From the NCBI GenBank assembly GCA_934271365.1, contig CAKQRI010000004.1, positions 12,852 to 76,851 of the forward strand: a DNA stretch of 64,000 bases. Reading direction: 5' to 3'. Shown here piece by piece: positions 17,773 through 25,807 of the stretch (positions within the stretch are counted from its first letter, which is position 1; each line of letters opens with the position of its first letter). Source of the stretch: an uncultured Spirochaetales bacterium. Its GTDB lineage: Bacteria; Spirochaetota; Spirochaetia; Sphaerochaetales; Sphaerochaetaceae. The position numbers and the translations under genes were made by a program. The notes below the pieces were generated by a model, which saw nothing but the letters and a program-made list of their open reading frames with translations, searched no databases and was not told the DNA's origin.

Positions 17773-18416
17773 TAGTTTGTGCTCTTTGCGTCTGCTGGAG
17801 CTGCTGCGGCATCATCTGCTGGAGCTGCTGCGGCATCATCTGCTGGAGCTGCTTCTTCCTTAACATACTTAACAGAAGCGACTGTAGCCTCAGGATCAGA
17901 AATAATCTTGATTCCATCTGCAACTGTAAGCTGATCAACTCTGAGAGCCTCGTTAACACCAAGAGCTGAAACGTCTGCCTTGATTACCTCTGGAAGATCC
18001 TTTGGAAGACATTCAATCTCAATTTCATGAATTACCTGATCAAGTACTGCGCCTGACTTGCAAGCCTCTGGAGTGCCATCAAGCTCGATTCTTACATGAG
18101 TTCTTACAACGTGTCCTGCTGTAACCTCATAGAAGTCAACATGCTTAACAATACCCTTGAGAAGGTCCTCCTGATAAGTCTTTACAAATACTCTGTGTGG
18201 AGCAGCATCGCCCTCTACTGAAAGAGCAATGAGTGTAGACTCACTGAAGCTGTTCTTCTTAAGATTGAATTCCTTTGCATTGAGGATGATGTGCTCTGGC
18301 TCCATCTTTCCATAGATAACTGCTGGAATCTGACCGTTTCTTGTAAGTCTTCTTGAGCCAGCTGAACCGAAATCACCAGTTCTCTTGACTGCGCTGAGTG
18401 TCTTGTTCTCTGCCAT
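17772..18416 (-). CDS. rplY: 50S ribosomal protein L25/general stress protein Ctc
   Basis: A 214-residue long-type L25: an N-terminal 5S-rRNA-binding domain (KRTGDFGSAGSRRLTRNGQIPAVIYGK), the TL5 C-terminal domain and a low-complexity tail made of Ala/Pro/Asp repeats (APADDAAAAPADDAAAAPAD). The start MAENKTLSAVKR is set by AAGGAG 7 nt upstream; a longer frame to 18512 covers leader hairpins and is not coding. First gene of L25-pth-tilS. Confidence 0.94.
   Translation of the reverse strand: MAENKTLSAVKRTGDFGSAGSRRLTRNGQIPAVIYGKMEPEHIILNAKEFNLKKNSFSESTLIALSVEGDAAPHRVFVKTYQEDLLKGIVKHVDFYEVTAGHVVRTHVRIELDGTPEACKSGAVLDQVIHEIEIECLPKDLPEVIKADVSALGVNEALRVDQLTVADGIKIISDPEATVASVKYVKEEAAPADDAAAAPADDAAAAPADAKSTN
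17791..17853 (-). repeat. 24-bp tandem repeat in the 3' end of the L25 gene
   Basis: Two full copies (17791-17814, 17815-17838) and a 15-nt partial copy (17839-17853) of a 24-bp unit. The unit encodes eight residues, so copy-number change would keep the frame and only lengthen or shorten the Ala/Pro/Asp tail. Confidence 0.9.
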
Positions 18417-18437
18417 ATTCTTTCTCCTTATACTCTC

Positions 18438-18476
18438 GCTGGATACTCCAGCTACCATTGAGTGCCACAAGGCACT
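18438..18476 (-). promoter_or_regulatory. Two hairpins in the L25 mRNA leader
   Basis: The leader contains AGTGCC-TTGT-GGCACT (18461-18476) and GCTGGA-GTA-TCCAGC (18438-18452), both perfect 6-bp stems, between the promoter and the Shine-Dalgarno. L25 binds a stem structure of 5S rRNA, so feedback binding to this leader is possible, but that is speculation. Confidence 0.5.
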
Positions 18477-18483
18477 GCTGTTT

Positions 18484-18512
18484 ATCTTACATACTAAAAA
18501 GAAAATAAGCAA
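18484..18512 (-). promoter_or_regulatory. Promoter of L25-pth-tilS
   Basis: On the minus strand TTGCTT (18507-18512) and TAAGAT (18484-18489) with a 17-nt spacer, directly downstream of the nucleoside operon terminator. Confidence 0.65.
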
Positions 18513-18533
18513 TAAGATTGGTTATCTAGCATG

Positions 18534-18559
18534 AAAAAAGAGAGCACAAAAGCTCTCTT
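18534..18559 (-). terminator. Intrinsic terminator after tRNA-Gln and the nucleoside operon
   Basis: On the minus strand AAGAGAGC and GCTCTCTT form an 8-bp stem with a 6-nt loop followed by a run of T. It begins 3 nt beyond the tRNA 3' end. Confidence 0.88.
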
Positions 18560-18561
18560 AT

Positions 18562-18634
18562 CTGGGAAGGAAGGACTCGAACCTTCGAGTGCAGGTATCA
18601 AAAACCCGTGCCTTAACCACTTGGCTACTTCCCA
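18562..18634 (-). tRNA. tRNA-Gln (anticodon UUG)
   Basis: A complete 73-nt cloverleaf: acceptor TGGGAAG with CTTCCCA and discriminator G, D stem GCC/GGC, anticodon arm CGGGT-TTTTGAT-ACCTG (anticodon TTG), T arm GAAGG-TTCGAGT-CCTTC. The 3' CCA is not encoded. It lies 17 nt after the nucleoside hydrolase gene in the same direction with no clear promoter in between, so it may be cut from the operon transcript. Confidence 0.96.
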
Positions 18635-18651
18635 ATAACGTATCTAAGCTA

Positions 18652-19602
18652 TCAGAAATAAAGGTCTGAGTCCATATATTGCTCTAAGTTTTCAAAAGCT
18701 CTGAAGAACAGCGACCAGAAAGCCTCTTTGTCCACATCAACACCTACTAGAACATCTGCATCATCCGATATTTCACCGGCAATTGTTGCACCATAGGCAA
18801 GGCTTCCTTTTGTTTCAACATGAATAGGCCTGCGCTCAAAGCGGAATGCCTCTGGACATACGAGATATGCAATAGCACATGGATCATGCATAGCAGGATA
18901 ATCATGATTATGCTTCAGATTTGCGGGGATATAGAAAGACATCTGAGAGAGAAAAAGCCTCTTATAAGCAGAATCAGGAAGGCTCTTCACTTTGCTGAGG
19001 ATACCTTCATCCAATATTAGCTTCAGAGTTACATCCAGTCCCATCATTACAACTTCAGCTTTGCAATTAAATACAATCTCGGCGGCCTCTGGATCTGCAT
19101 ATATATTGAATTCAGCAGCATCTGTCGCATTGCCTCTCCCCATAGAGCCGCCCATAATCACTATCCTCTTGAGACTCTTTGCAAATCCAGGATCAGACTT
19201 TATCAGAACAGCGAGATCAGTAAGGGGGCCAACAGATACGAATGAGACTTCTCCTGGATGAGATAGCACATAATCCAAAGCAAATGGAAGGCCATTTCCA
19301 CAGCACTCCTGCTTCATACGCTTTGGAAAAGAAGGTCCATCTAAACCTGTTATGCCATGAAAATCCGAAGCCTCTGCCCTATCTCTTAATAGAGGTCCTG
19401 AAGAACCTTTATAGACAGGGACATCAAGAGCAAGCACTTCTGCCATATTGAGTGTATTCTCTAATGTCTTATCAAGAGACACATTGCCTGCAGTAGCAAT
19501 CAAAGCAACAATATCTATCTCCTCACGCAGTCCTGCCGCAAGTGCAATTGCTATTGCATCATCCTCTCCGGTATCAACATCAAATATGATCTTCTCCTTC
19601 AT
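18652..19602 (-). CDS. Inosine/uridine-preferring nucleoside hydrolase
   Basis: A 316-residue Ca2+-dependent N-ribohydrolase that splits nucleosides into base and ribose. The N-terminal Asp cluster IIFDVDTGEDDAIAI (Asp8, Asp10, Asp14, Asp15) corresponds to the family's DTDPGIDD, with Thr in place of Pro. VSVGPLTDLAV, IVIMGGS and EFNIYADPEAA are standard. Last protein gene of the nucleoside uptake operon. Pyrimidine versus purine preference cannot be read from the sequence. Confidence 0.92.
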   Translation of the reverse strand: MKEKIIFDVDTGEDDAIAIALAAGLREEIDIVALIATAGNVSLDKTLENTLNMAEVLALDVPVYKGSSGPLLRDRAEASDFHGITGLDGPSFPKRMKQECCGNGLPFALDYVLSHPGEVSFVSVGPLTDLAVLIKSDPGFAKSLKRIVIMGGSMGRGNATDAAEFNIYADPEAAEIVFNCKAEVVMMGLDVTLKLILDEGILSKVKSLPDSAYKRLFLSQMSFYIPANLKHNHDYPAMHDPCAIAYLVCPEAFRFERRPIHVETKGSLAYGATIAGEISDDADVLVGVDVDKEAFWSLFFRAFENLEQYMDSDLYF

Positions 19603-19612
19603 CTGCTACACC

Positions 19613-20215
19613 TCAATAATGATAAACAACAATAGAATCCAGAGGTTCTCTTATCTTCTCTCTTATAGGTTCGCTGCTATAGCCGAATGCTATTGCTATC
19701 CCGACTATCTCATCTTCCTTAGAAACACCAAGCACATCTAGAACCTTATCATTGTCATAGCCTTCAATAGCACAGCTTTCTATACCTTCTTCTGAGGCAG
19801 CAATCATCATGCTCATAGCTGCAATATAACACTGCGATTTCGACCATAAATCAAGTCTGCCTTCTCTCCTCAGCATCTCATAATAGCCACTGAAATCATC
19901 TATGAACTCCTTATAAGATCCCGGGAATCTTGAAACCCGCTCCTTCATGAATTCCGAGTCTGGAGAGAAGAATCTACCACGCTTCGCTGTGATTACGATG
20001 GTAATAGGAGCTGTTTTCATGCTCTCCTGATAAAAGCATGCCTCTAGAAGAGCATCACTCTTTGCTACATGGAATGTCCATGGCTCCAGTCCAAAAGAAG
20101 AAGGAGAAAGACGGCCTGCTTCCAGAATAGCATTAAGCTTCTCATCTTCTATCATCCTATTTTCATAAAGCTTACATGCAAAGCGATTTTTAAGATATCT
20201 GATTGTATTGTTCAT
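19613..20215 (-). CDS. Nitroreductase family FMN oxidoreductase
   Basis: 200 residues with the nitroreductase fold pattern (NRFACKLYENRMIEDEKLNAILEAGRLSPSSFGLEPW, then GIESCAIEGYDNDKVLDVLGV and GIAIAFGYSSE). Such flavoenzymes reduce nitro groups, quinones or flavins with NAD(P)H. It begins inside deoD (26-nt overlap) and sits 10 nt before the nucleoside hydrolase. Its role in a nucleoside salvage operon is unclear. Confidence 0.88.
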   Translation of the reverse strand: MNNTIRYLKNRFACKLYENRMIEDEKLNAILEAGRLSPSSFGLEPWTFHVAKSDALLEACFYQESMKTAPITIVITAKRGRFFSPDSEFMKERVSRFPGSYKEFIDDFSGYYEMLRREGRLDLWSKSQCYIAAMSMMIAASEEGIESCAIEGYDNDKVLDVLGVSKEDEIVGIAIAFGYSSEPIREKIREPLDSIVVYHY

Positions 20216-20930
20216 TGCATCTCCTGACTGTCTCTAGTGCAACTTCTATCATCGCGCTGTTTCCCACCATGCGCTGATCATCACTGAATGATTCACCGCT
20301 TGCGCAGTTATCTGTCATCGTGAGAATCGACAGAGCCTTCTTATGGGTATATAAAGCAGTTGAATAAAGGGCATATGTCTCCATATCCTGAGCAAGTGCT
20401 CCCATCTCAGCCCATCTCTTCCAGGAATCAGAACCAAGCGCATTGTATTGAGAGAAGCAATCTGATGAGAAAACCATTCCAGCCCTATACTCATGCCCTA
20501 GTGAATCTGCGCACTCTGCAGCTGTCTTGAAAAGCTGATAATCAGGAACAGGAGAAAGCGTCCCCTTCAGATCATATTGATGTGCCCATCCCGAATCTGA
20601 GCTTGCGCTCATAGCAAGAATCAGAGAGCCTACTCTGATATCTCTCTGAAGGCCTCCAGATGTTCCTATCCTTATGATTCTGTCAACATCATAATGGGTG
20701 AATAGCTCATATGAATAGATTCCAGCAGATGGCCCACCCATTCCCGAGGCCATAACGGTGACTGGAATTCCTTTATAAAATCCAGTGTATCCCAGCATAT
20801 TCCTCACATCTGTTACAAGATGTGCATCTTCAAGAAAATTCTCAGCTGCGAACTCTGCTCTCAGTGGATCTCCTGGAAGCAGTACGGATTTTGCAATCTC
20901 GCCTATTTCTGCTCTATTATGCGGTGTCAT
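20190..20930 (-). CDS. deoD: Purine nucleoside phosphorylase (DeoD type)
   Basis: 246 residues matching the trimeric/hexameric NP-I phosphorylases: MTPHNRAEIGEIAKSVLLPGDPLRAEFAAENFLEDA, GYTGFYKGIPVTVMASGMGGPS and IRIGTSGGLQRDI. It cleaves purine ribonucleosides with phosphate to base and ribose-1-phosphate. It overlaps the permease gene upstream by 4 nt, so uptake and phosphorolysis are coupled. A methylthioinosine phosphorylase role in the mtaD-mtnA route is conceivable but not shown. Confidence 0.9.
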   Translation of the reverse strand: MTPHNRAEIGEIAKSVLLPGDPLRAEFAAENFLEDAHLVTDVRNMLGYTGFYKGIPVTVMASGMGGPSAGIYSYELFTHYDVDRIIRIGTSGGLQRDIRVGSLILAMSASSDSGWAHQYDLKGTLSPVPDYQLFKTAAECADSLGHEYRAGMVFSSDCFSQYNALGSDSWKRWAEMGALAQDMETYALYSTALYTHKKALSILTMTDNCASGESFSDDQRMVGNSAMIEVALETVRRCNEQYNQIS

Positions 20931-21835
20931 GATGAACTCTTATTATATGGCTTACCTGATGCCTGCGGTGCATAGTCTCTGCCAGAGAAAACGACAAGAG
21001 CCAGCAGAGTGACAAAGTAAGGAAGGATATTGAATACTTCTGAAGGGAAAGCCTTCAGAGCTGCAAAGTTAGTAGAAAGAACAGAAAGAGCCTGAGCCGC
21101 TCCGAATAAAAGAGCCGCACCAGTTACGCCCCATGGTGTCCAGCGGCCGAACGCTACAGCAGCAAGGGCAATGAAGCCTCTTCCATTTATCAGATTCGAA
21201 GTGAACTGTATTGTCTGTGTGAATACGATGCAGCCACCAGCAAGTCCACCTAGAAGACCTGATATCAGAACTCCGATATAGCGTGTACGCCTTACATTTA
21301 TTCCGACGCTGTCTGCTGCAGCAGGATGTTCTCCACAGGCTCTAAGATGCATTCCAAATGGTGTTTTATACAGCATGAACCATGAAAGCAGCACAACAGC
21401 AATTGCAATATAGAAAGTCGGATAGAATCCAAGAGAATCAGCAAGCATTCCAACTCTGAATTCCTTTGACCTGTCAGAAGAGAAGAGTATCTGGCAGGCA
21501 AATATAGTGATTCCATCTGCAAGAAGATTGATTCCGGTTCCAGATATAGTCTGCTCAGCCTTAAGGTCTATTGATGCAAGAGCATGAATCAGGGAGAAGA
21601 GTCCAGAAACCACCATTGCAGCTATCAATGCGACTGCAATTGAGTACCTTCCGCATCCAGCACTCTCCATGAGATAATGGACACTTGCAGCGGTGCATGC
21701 GCCTATGCTCATCAGACCTTCCAGTGCAACATTGACAACTCCGCTCTTCTCACAGATCATACCTCCAACTGCAGTAATGAGAATAGGAGCAACAATCATC
21801 ATGATTGTCGGTATGCTATTTAACACTGCCATCAT
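20927..21835 (-). CDS. Nucleoside ABC transporter permease (NupQ-like)
   Basis: A 302-residue inner-membrane protein of the branched/BPD_transp_2 type with eight or more hydrophobic segments. LITAVGGMICEKSGVVNVALEGLMSIGA and LRACGEHPAAADSVGINVRRTRY are the characteristic membrane and coupling-helix regions of sugar/nucleoside permeases. Overlaps its partner permease by 4 nt and deoD by 4 nt. Confidence 0.92.
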   Translation of the reverse strand: MMAVLNSIPTIMMIVAPILITAVGGMICEKSGVVNVALEGLMSIGACTAASVHYLMESAGCGRYSIAVALIAAMVVSGLFSLIHALASIDLKAEQTISGTGINLLADGITIFACQILFSSDRSKEFRVGMLADSLGFYPTFYIAIAVVLLSWFMLYKTPFGMHLRACGEHPAAADSVGINVRRTRYIGVLISGLLGGLAGGCIVFTQTIQFTSNLINGRGFIALAAVAFGRWTPWGVTGAALLFGAAQALSVLSTNFAALKAFPSEVFNILPYFVTLLALVVFSGRDYAPQASGKPYNKSSS

Positions 21836-22941
21836 CTCGATGCCTCCTTTCTTACAATCTGCTTTGCCCTATATTCTCGTACTAAATCAAGCCCGCTTCT
21901 AAGAGCTATGAATATTACAATGAGGCCCTGTATTATGAATGTGATTTCCTTAGGAATATTCATTCCCTGCATTATGGACTGTGCCTGCTTAAGCACTCCA
22001 AAGAGAAGACCTGCTAAGAATATACCAAGAGCTTTGCTATTTCCAACAAGGGCCACAGCTATACCCATAAAGCCATAGTTATCCTGTCCCTGTATTATCC
22101 TTCCAGTAGTATATGCTCCGCCAAGAAGCACGCAGGCACCTGCAAGACCTGCAAATGCGCCAGAGATTGCCATTGAAAGGGAAATAGCTCTTGTATCATT
22201 TATTCCTGAGCATCTTGCAGCATCCTTATTGAATCCTGTTGCCCGGAAACCGAATCCAAGCTTTGTCTTCTCCATTATGAATGAATAGATAAGGCAGGCT
22301 GCAATCATGAAGAAGAATCCTATATTGAGATTTGAATTATGGATAAGGAATTTACTGAGAAATGCCCCGCTCTGTATTGGCGCTGTCTGATATGTTTTAT
22401 TCGTAAGGCCTTCTGGCATCTGGAATGCAATCAGACGGGAGAGATAAAGCGCAATATAATTCAGCATTATTGTTGCAACGACCTCACTCACCTTGAATCT
22501 TGCTTTCAGTATCCCAACGATTCCGCCCCATACAGCGCCAGCTATAATAGAGACGAGAAGGCATAGCAGCCATTGGCCATGGAAAGATGGAATGCATACA
22601 GCTATGGCCTGTGCAGCAATCATCCCCATTGCATACTGACCTTCTGCTCCTATGTTAAATAGACCAACTCGCGCTGCAAACCCCATAGAGAGCCCACAGA
22701 GCACATAAGGGATTGAATAAGCGAGAGTCTCGCCCACATTACGGAAATTCCAGCTTCCATTCTTATTCGCCTTTCCAATGATAGATTGCCCAATTGCCTT
22801 GAAAAGTCCAGTAGGATTCCTGCCAACAGCCACAACAAGCAGAGTCGCGACAATAAAGCCTAAAATGACAACAGCAACAGAAGTTGCCCCCTGGCTTGCT
22901 AGAAACCAGTCAATAAAGCCTTTTCTGTCCTTAGACTTCAT
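21832..22941 (-). CDS. Nucleoside ABC transporter permease (NupP-like)
   Basis: A 369-residue permease, longer than its partner as usual for the first permease of this class. It has the FAARVGLFNIGAEGQYAMGMIAAQ and GFGFRATGFNKDAARCSGIND motifs. Together with the second permease, the double-NBD ATPase and the BMP lipoprotein it forms a nucleoside importer. Confidence 0.92.
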   Translation of the reverse strand: MKSKDRKGFIDWFLASQGATSVAVVILGFIVATLLVVAVGRNPTGLFKAIGQSIIGKANKNGSWNFRNVGETLAYSIPYVLCGLSMGFAARVGLFNIGAEGQYAMGMIAAQAIAVCIPSFHGQWLLCLLVSIIAGAVWGGIVGILKARFKVSEVVATIMLNYIALYLSRLIAFQMPEGLTNKTYQTAPIQSGAFLSKFLIHNSNLNIGFFFMIAACLIYSFIMEKTKLGFGFRATGFNKDAARCSGINDTRAISLSMAISGAFAGLAGACVLLGGAYTTGRIIQGQDNYGFMGIAVALVGNSKALGIFLAGLLFGVLKQAQSIMQGMNIPKEITFIIQGLIVIFIALRSGLDLVREYRAKQIVRKEASR

Positions 22942-24473
22942 TATTTATCCCTCCTCTTCTCGCCAGCCATCATCAGTCCAATCTCTTCCTGTGTGACATC
23001 ATCCCTATCGAAAATACCGACAATCGACCCCTTTGATATCGTTGCTATGCGGTCACAGAGATTCATGATCTCATCCAGCTCAAAAGAGACAAGAAGGATT
23101 CCTCTGCCCTTATCCCGTTCAGACACAATCCTCCGCCTTATATATTCAATGGCTCCGACATCAAGGCCTCTTGTAGGCTGTGCGATTAAGAGCACATCTG
23201 GTGATAGCGATATCTCCCTTGCAACAATCACCTTCTGCTGATTTCCTCCAGAAAGGGATCCTGCCAGCGTGACAGCTCCCTGCCCTGATCTTATGTCAAA
23301 TTCAGCTATGAGCTTTTCAGCATTCTGCTCAATCTTCTTATAGTCAAGAATTCCGAATCTGCCTGTATACTTATCTGTGTAGTAATCCTTGAGCACCATA
23401 TTCTCTGCAATACTCAGACCAGCAACCATTCCATGCTTCTGTCTGTCTTCGGGAATATGGCCTATCCCATTCTGGATACGCTCTCTTATCGTGAAATCTG
23501 TGATATCCCTGCCATCAAGGATTATAGATCCGCTTTCAGGTTTCGAAAGACCGGATAAAGCATAAAGAAGCTCTGTCTGGCCATTTCCATCTACACCTGC
23601 AATTCCAAGAATCTCGCCTTTTCTTATGGCGAGAGACAAAACCTTTACTTTAAGGGTTCCTATACTGTCTTTCACCGAAAGATTTTTTATTTCCAAGACT
23701 GTCTTTCCTGGCTTTGATGGTGCCTTATCTATATCAAAGCGTACTGGGCGGCCGACCATCATAGTCGCAAGATCCTGCTCACTTGTATTCTCATTGATAT
23801 CTACAGTACCGATATATCTGCCACGCCGCAAAACAGTGCATCTATCAGCAACAGCTTTGATCTCATTCAGCTTATGAGTGATCAGGACTATTGTCTTGCC
23901 TTCCCTTTTAAGTGTTCTGATTATCTCCATAAGCTCATCTATTTCCTGCGGAGTCAGAACAGCAGTTGGTTCGTCGAGTATGATTATGTCGGAATCTGAA
24001 TACAGTGTTTTCAGAATCTCAACACGCTGCTGCTGACCTACAGATATGTCATCAATCTTCGCATTAGGATCAACAGAAAGCCCATATCGATCTGAAAGCT
24101 CTGAAACCTTCTTCTCAGCTGCTTTCAGCGAGAGGATTCCGAACTCATTCCTAGGCTCTCTTCCTAGGACTATGTTCTCAGTCACCGTATAGTTGTGGAC
24201 GAGCTTGAAATGCTGATGAACCATTCCTATACCAAGTTCAGTGGCAACATTTGGACTTTTTATATCAACTTTTCTGCCCTTAATGAAAATCTCACCGCTA
24301 TCAGCCTCATATGCTCCGAAAAGCACTGACATAAGAGTGCTCTTTCCTGCACCGTTCTCTCCAAGAATCGCATGGACTTCATTGGTTCTGACATCAAGAT
24401 TGACATTATCATTTGCAATTATGCCTGGAAATGTCTTCGTGATGCCCTTCATCTGAATAGCATATTCGCTCAT
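22941..24473 (-). CDS. Nucleoside ABC transporter ATP-binding protein (two NBDs)
   Basis: About 510 residues with two fused nucleotide-binding domains. The first has Walker A GENGAGKST, signature ISVGQQQR and ILDEPTAVLTP; the second has the degenerate Walker A GVDGNGQTE with an intact LSGGNQQK signature and IAQPTRGLDVGA, typical of the RbsA/YufO class. Start chosen at MSEYAIQ because AAGG lies 7 nt upstream; an ATG one codon earlier and a frame to 24488 are alternatives. Confidence 0.92.
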   Translation of the reverse strand: MSEYAIQMKGITKTFPGIIANDNVNLDVRTNEVHAILGENGAGKSTLMSVLFGAYEADSGEIFIKGRKVDIKSPNVATELGIGMVHQHFKLVHNYTVTENIVLGREPRNEFGILSLKAAEKKVSELSDRYGLSVDPNAKIDDISVGQQQRVEILKTLYSDSDIIILDEPTAVLTPQEIDELMEIIRTLKREGKTIVLITHKLNEIKAVADRCTVLRRGRYIGTVDINENTSEQDLATMMVGRPVRFDIDKAPSKPGKTVLEIKNLSVKDSIGTLKVKVLSLAIRKGEILGIAGVDGNGQTELLYALSGLSKPESGSIILDGRDITDFTIRERIQNGIGHIPEDRQKHGMVAGLSIAENMVLKDYYTDKYTGRFGILDYKKIEQNAEKLIAEFDIRSGQGAVTLAGSLSGGNQQKVIVAREISLSPDVLLIAQPTRGLDVGAIEYIRRRIVSERDKGRGILLVSFELDEIMNLCDRIATISKGSIVGIFDRDDVTQEEIGLMMAGEKRRDK

Positions 24474-24490
24474 CATCACACCTTCCAATA

Positions 24491-24546
24491 AATAGCTCTT
24501 TCCTCATTGCTGAAGAAAGGGCTATTCAGGCACGCCGAAGCGTGCC
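24491..24546 (-). promoter_or_regulatory. Two hairpins between the BMP lipoprotein and ABC ATPase genes
   Basis: First GGCACGC-TTCG-GCGTGCC (24529-24546), a 7-bp stem closed by a UUCG tetraloop. Then a 12-bp stem, AATAGCCCTTTC with GAAAGAGCTATT (24491-24526), that ends about 10 nt before the ATPase Shine-Dalgarno. Neither has a T run, so they are more likely mRNA-stabilising or processing elements that give more binding protein than ATPase. Confidence 0.6.
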
Positions 24547-24559
24547 ATATAGAATAGAA

Positions 24560-25651
24560 TCAGTCATCAATAGCTGAAAGCCCTGCAGGAAGAAGACCTG
24601 ATGCCAGAGCAGCTTTATAAGTCTTATCAATCTTGATGCTTCCATTGAGGATTCCCTCTGCGGCTTTATCAGCAGCTTTCAGAGCCTCATCGGCAATTGC
24701 TGGATTAGCCTTGGAATAACCTACACCGCCATTTGCCATATTCTGATTGACAACTCCGCCTTTCCAGGAACCATCAGCTGTCTTCTTAAGAGCATCAACA
24801 GTTGAATTCTCAACGACTTTAAGCATTGATGTCAGAACAGCAGAGTTCTTTCCATCATAGATTCCATCTTCATACTGATCGGAATCAACACCGATAGCCC
24901 AGACATTGCGGCCAGCCATTCTGTATTCCTTAGCCTGCGCAATTGTTCCGCCGCCTGTACCACCTGCAGCAGAGAATATGCAGTATACACCACTATCATA
25001 CCAGCTCTTTGCAACAGCCTTAGCAAGCTCTGGAGCACCCCATGAATTTGCATAGTAATCCACAAACTCAGCATCAGGATATACACTCTTGATTCCTTCG
25101 AAATATCCAATCTCGAATTTTGTGATTGTCGCACCTGGAACACCGCCAATGAATCCGAACTTAGGCTTTTCTATTCCATCCTTCTTTGCCTGCATTGCTG
25201 CAACAACACCAACAAGGTATGAGCCCTGCTCCTCTTCATAGATGTACTGGATGAGATTAGGCCTATCTGTCAGATAATCAACATCAACAATTATGAACTT
25301 CTGATCAGGATACTGAGCAGCAACCTCCTCTAGAGCATCACCCCATGTAAAGCCTGTTGTGATTATAAGGTCCCAATCACCTTCAGCAGCATTCTTCAGA
25401 TTCGGGATGTACTCATCTGTTGTCTGAGCTGTTATATTCTGGTAAAGAGAGCCTCTGCCCTTTCCTTCATCACCATAGAAGCTCAGAATGCCACGCCATG
25501 CTGCAGCATTGAATGATTTATCATCAATTCCTGTTGCATCTGTCAGCAATACTGTCTTTATCTGTTCTGAACCAGAACCTTCCTTTGTACATGAAACAAA
25601 TAGAGAGATAGCACATAGTGCTGTTAATAGAATTGTTAAAAACCTCTTCAT
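24560..25651 (-). CDS. BMP family nucleoside-binding lipoprotein
   Basis: A 363-residue substrate-binding lipoprotein. The signal peptide ends in a lipobox with Cys21 (CAISLFVSC), so it is membrane-anchored and periplasmic. The Bmp/PnrA family pattern is clear: VLLTDATGIDDKSFNAAAWRGI, FIGGVPGATITKFEIGYFEGI, IFSAAGGTGGGTIAQA and VIGVDSDQYEDG-like loops. In spirochaetes these proteins bind purine nucleosides. It heads the uptake operon. Its leader can fold over the start codon (see 25651-25692); promoter candidates upstream are weak (TATCAT at about 25714). Confidence 0.92.
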   Translation of the reverse strand: MKRFLTILLTALCAISLFVSCTKEGSGSEQIKTVLLTDATGIDDKSFNAAAWRGILSFYGDEGKGRGSLYQNITAQTTDEYIPNLKNAAEGDWDLIITTGFTWGDALEEVAAQYPDQKFIIVDVDYLTDRPNLIQYIYEEEQGSYLVGVVAAMQAKKDGIEKPKFGFIGGVPGATITKFEIGYFEGIKSVYPDAEFVDYYANSWGAPELAKAVAKSWYDSGVYCIFSAAGGTGGGTIAQAKEYRMAGRNVWAIGVDSDQYEDGIYDGKNSAVLTSMLKVVENSTVDALKKTADGSWKGGVVNQNMANGGVGYSKANPAIADEALKAADKAAEGILNGSIKIDKTYKAALASGLLPAGLSAIDD

Positions 25652-25692
25652 AGCTTTCTGCTAGATAAACCTAGCGCCTCCTTATTAAGCTA
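25651..25692 (-). promoter_or_regulatory. Alternative stem-loops around the BMP gene ribosome-binding site
   Basis: The leader has an optimal AAGGAGG (25677-25683) but 25 nt before the ATG. Between them is the hairpin GCTAG-GTTTAT-CTAGC (25660-25675). Upstream TAGCTT (25687-25692) is complementary to AAGCTA (25651-25656), which includes the A of the ATG, so an outer stem can enclose the whole ribosome site. An alternative CTAGC-GCTAG pair would instead loop out the Shine-Dalgarno. This looks like translational control; no ligand is suggested. Confidence 0.45.
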
Positions 25693-25807
25693 GAGTAAAT
25701 CTCCGCTCTTTTATGATAGCACATATATGCTTTTTTGCTATTTCTAATTCAACTGGAAATTTTCAGCCTTTAAATTAAGCAAAAACGAAATAAAAGTGTC
25801 TTTTTGT

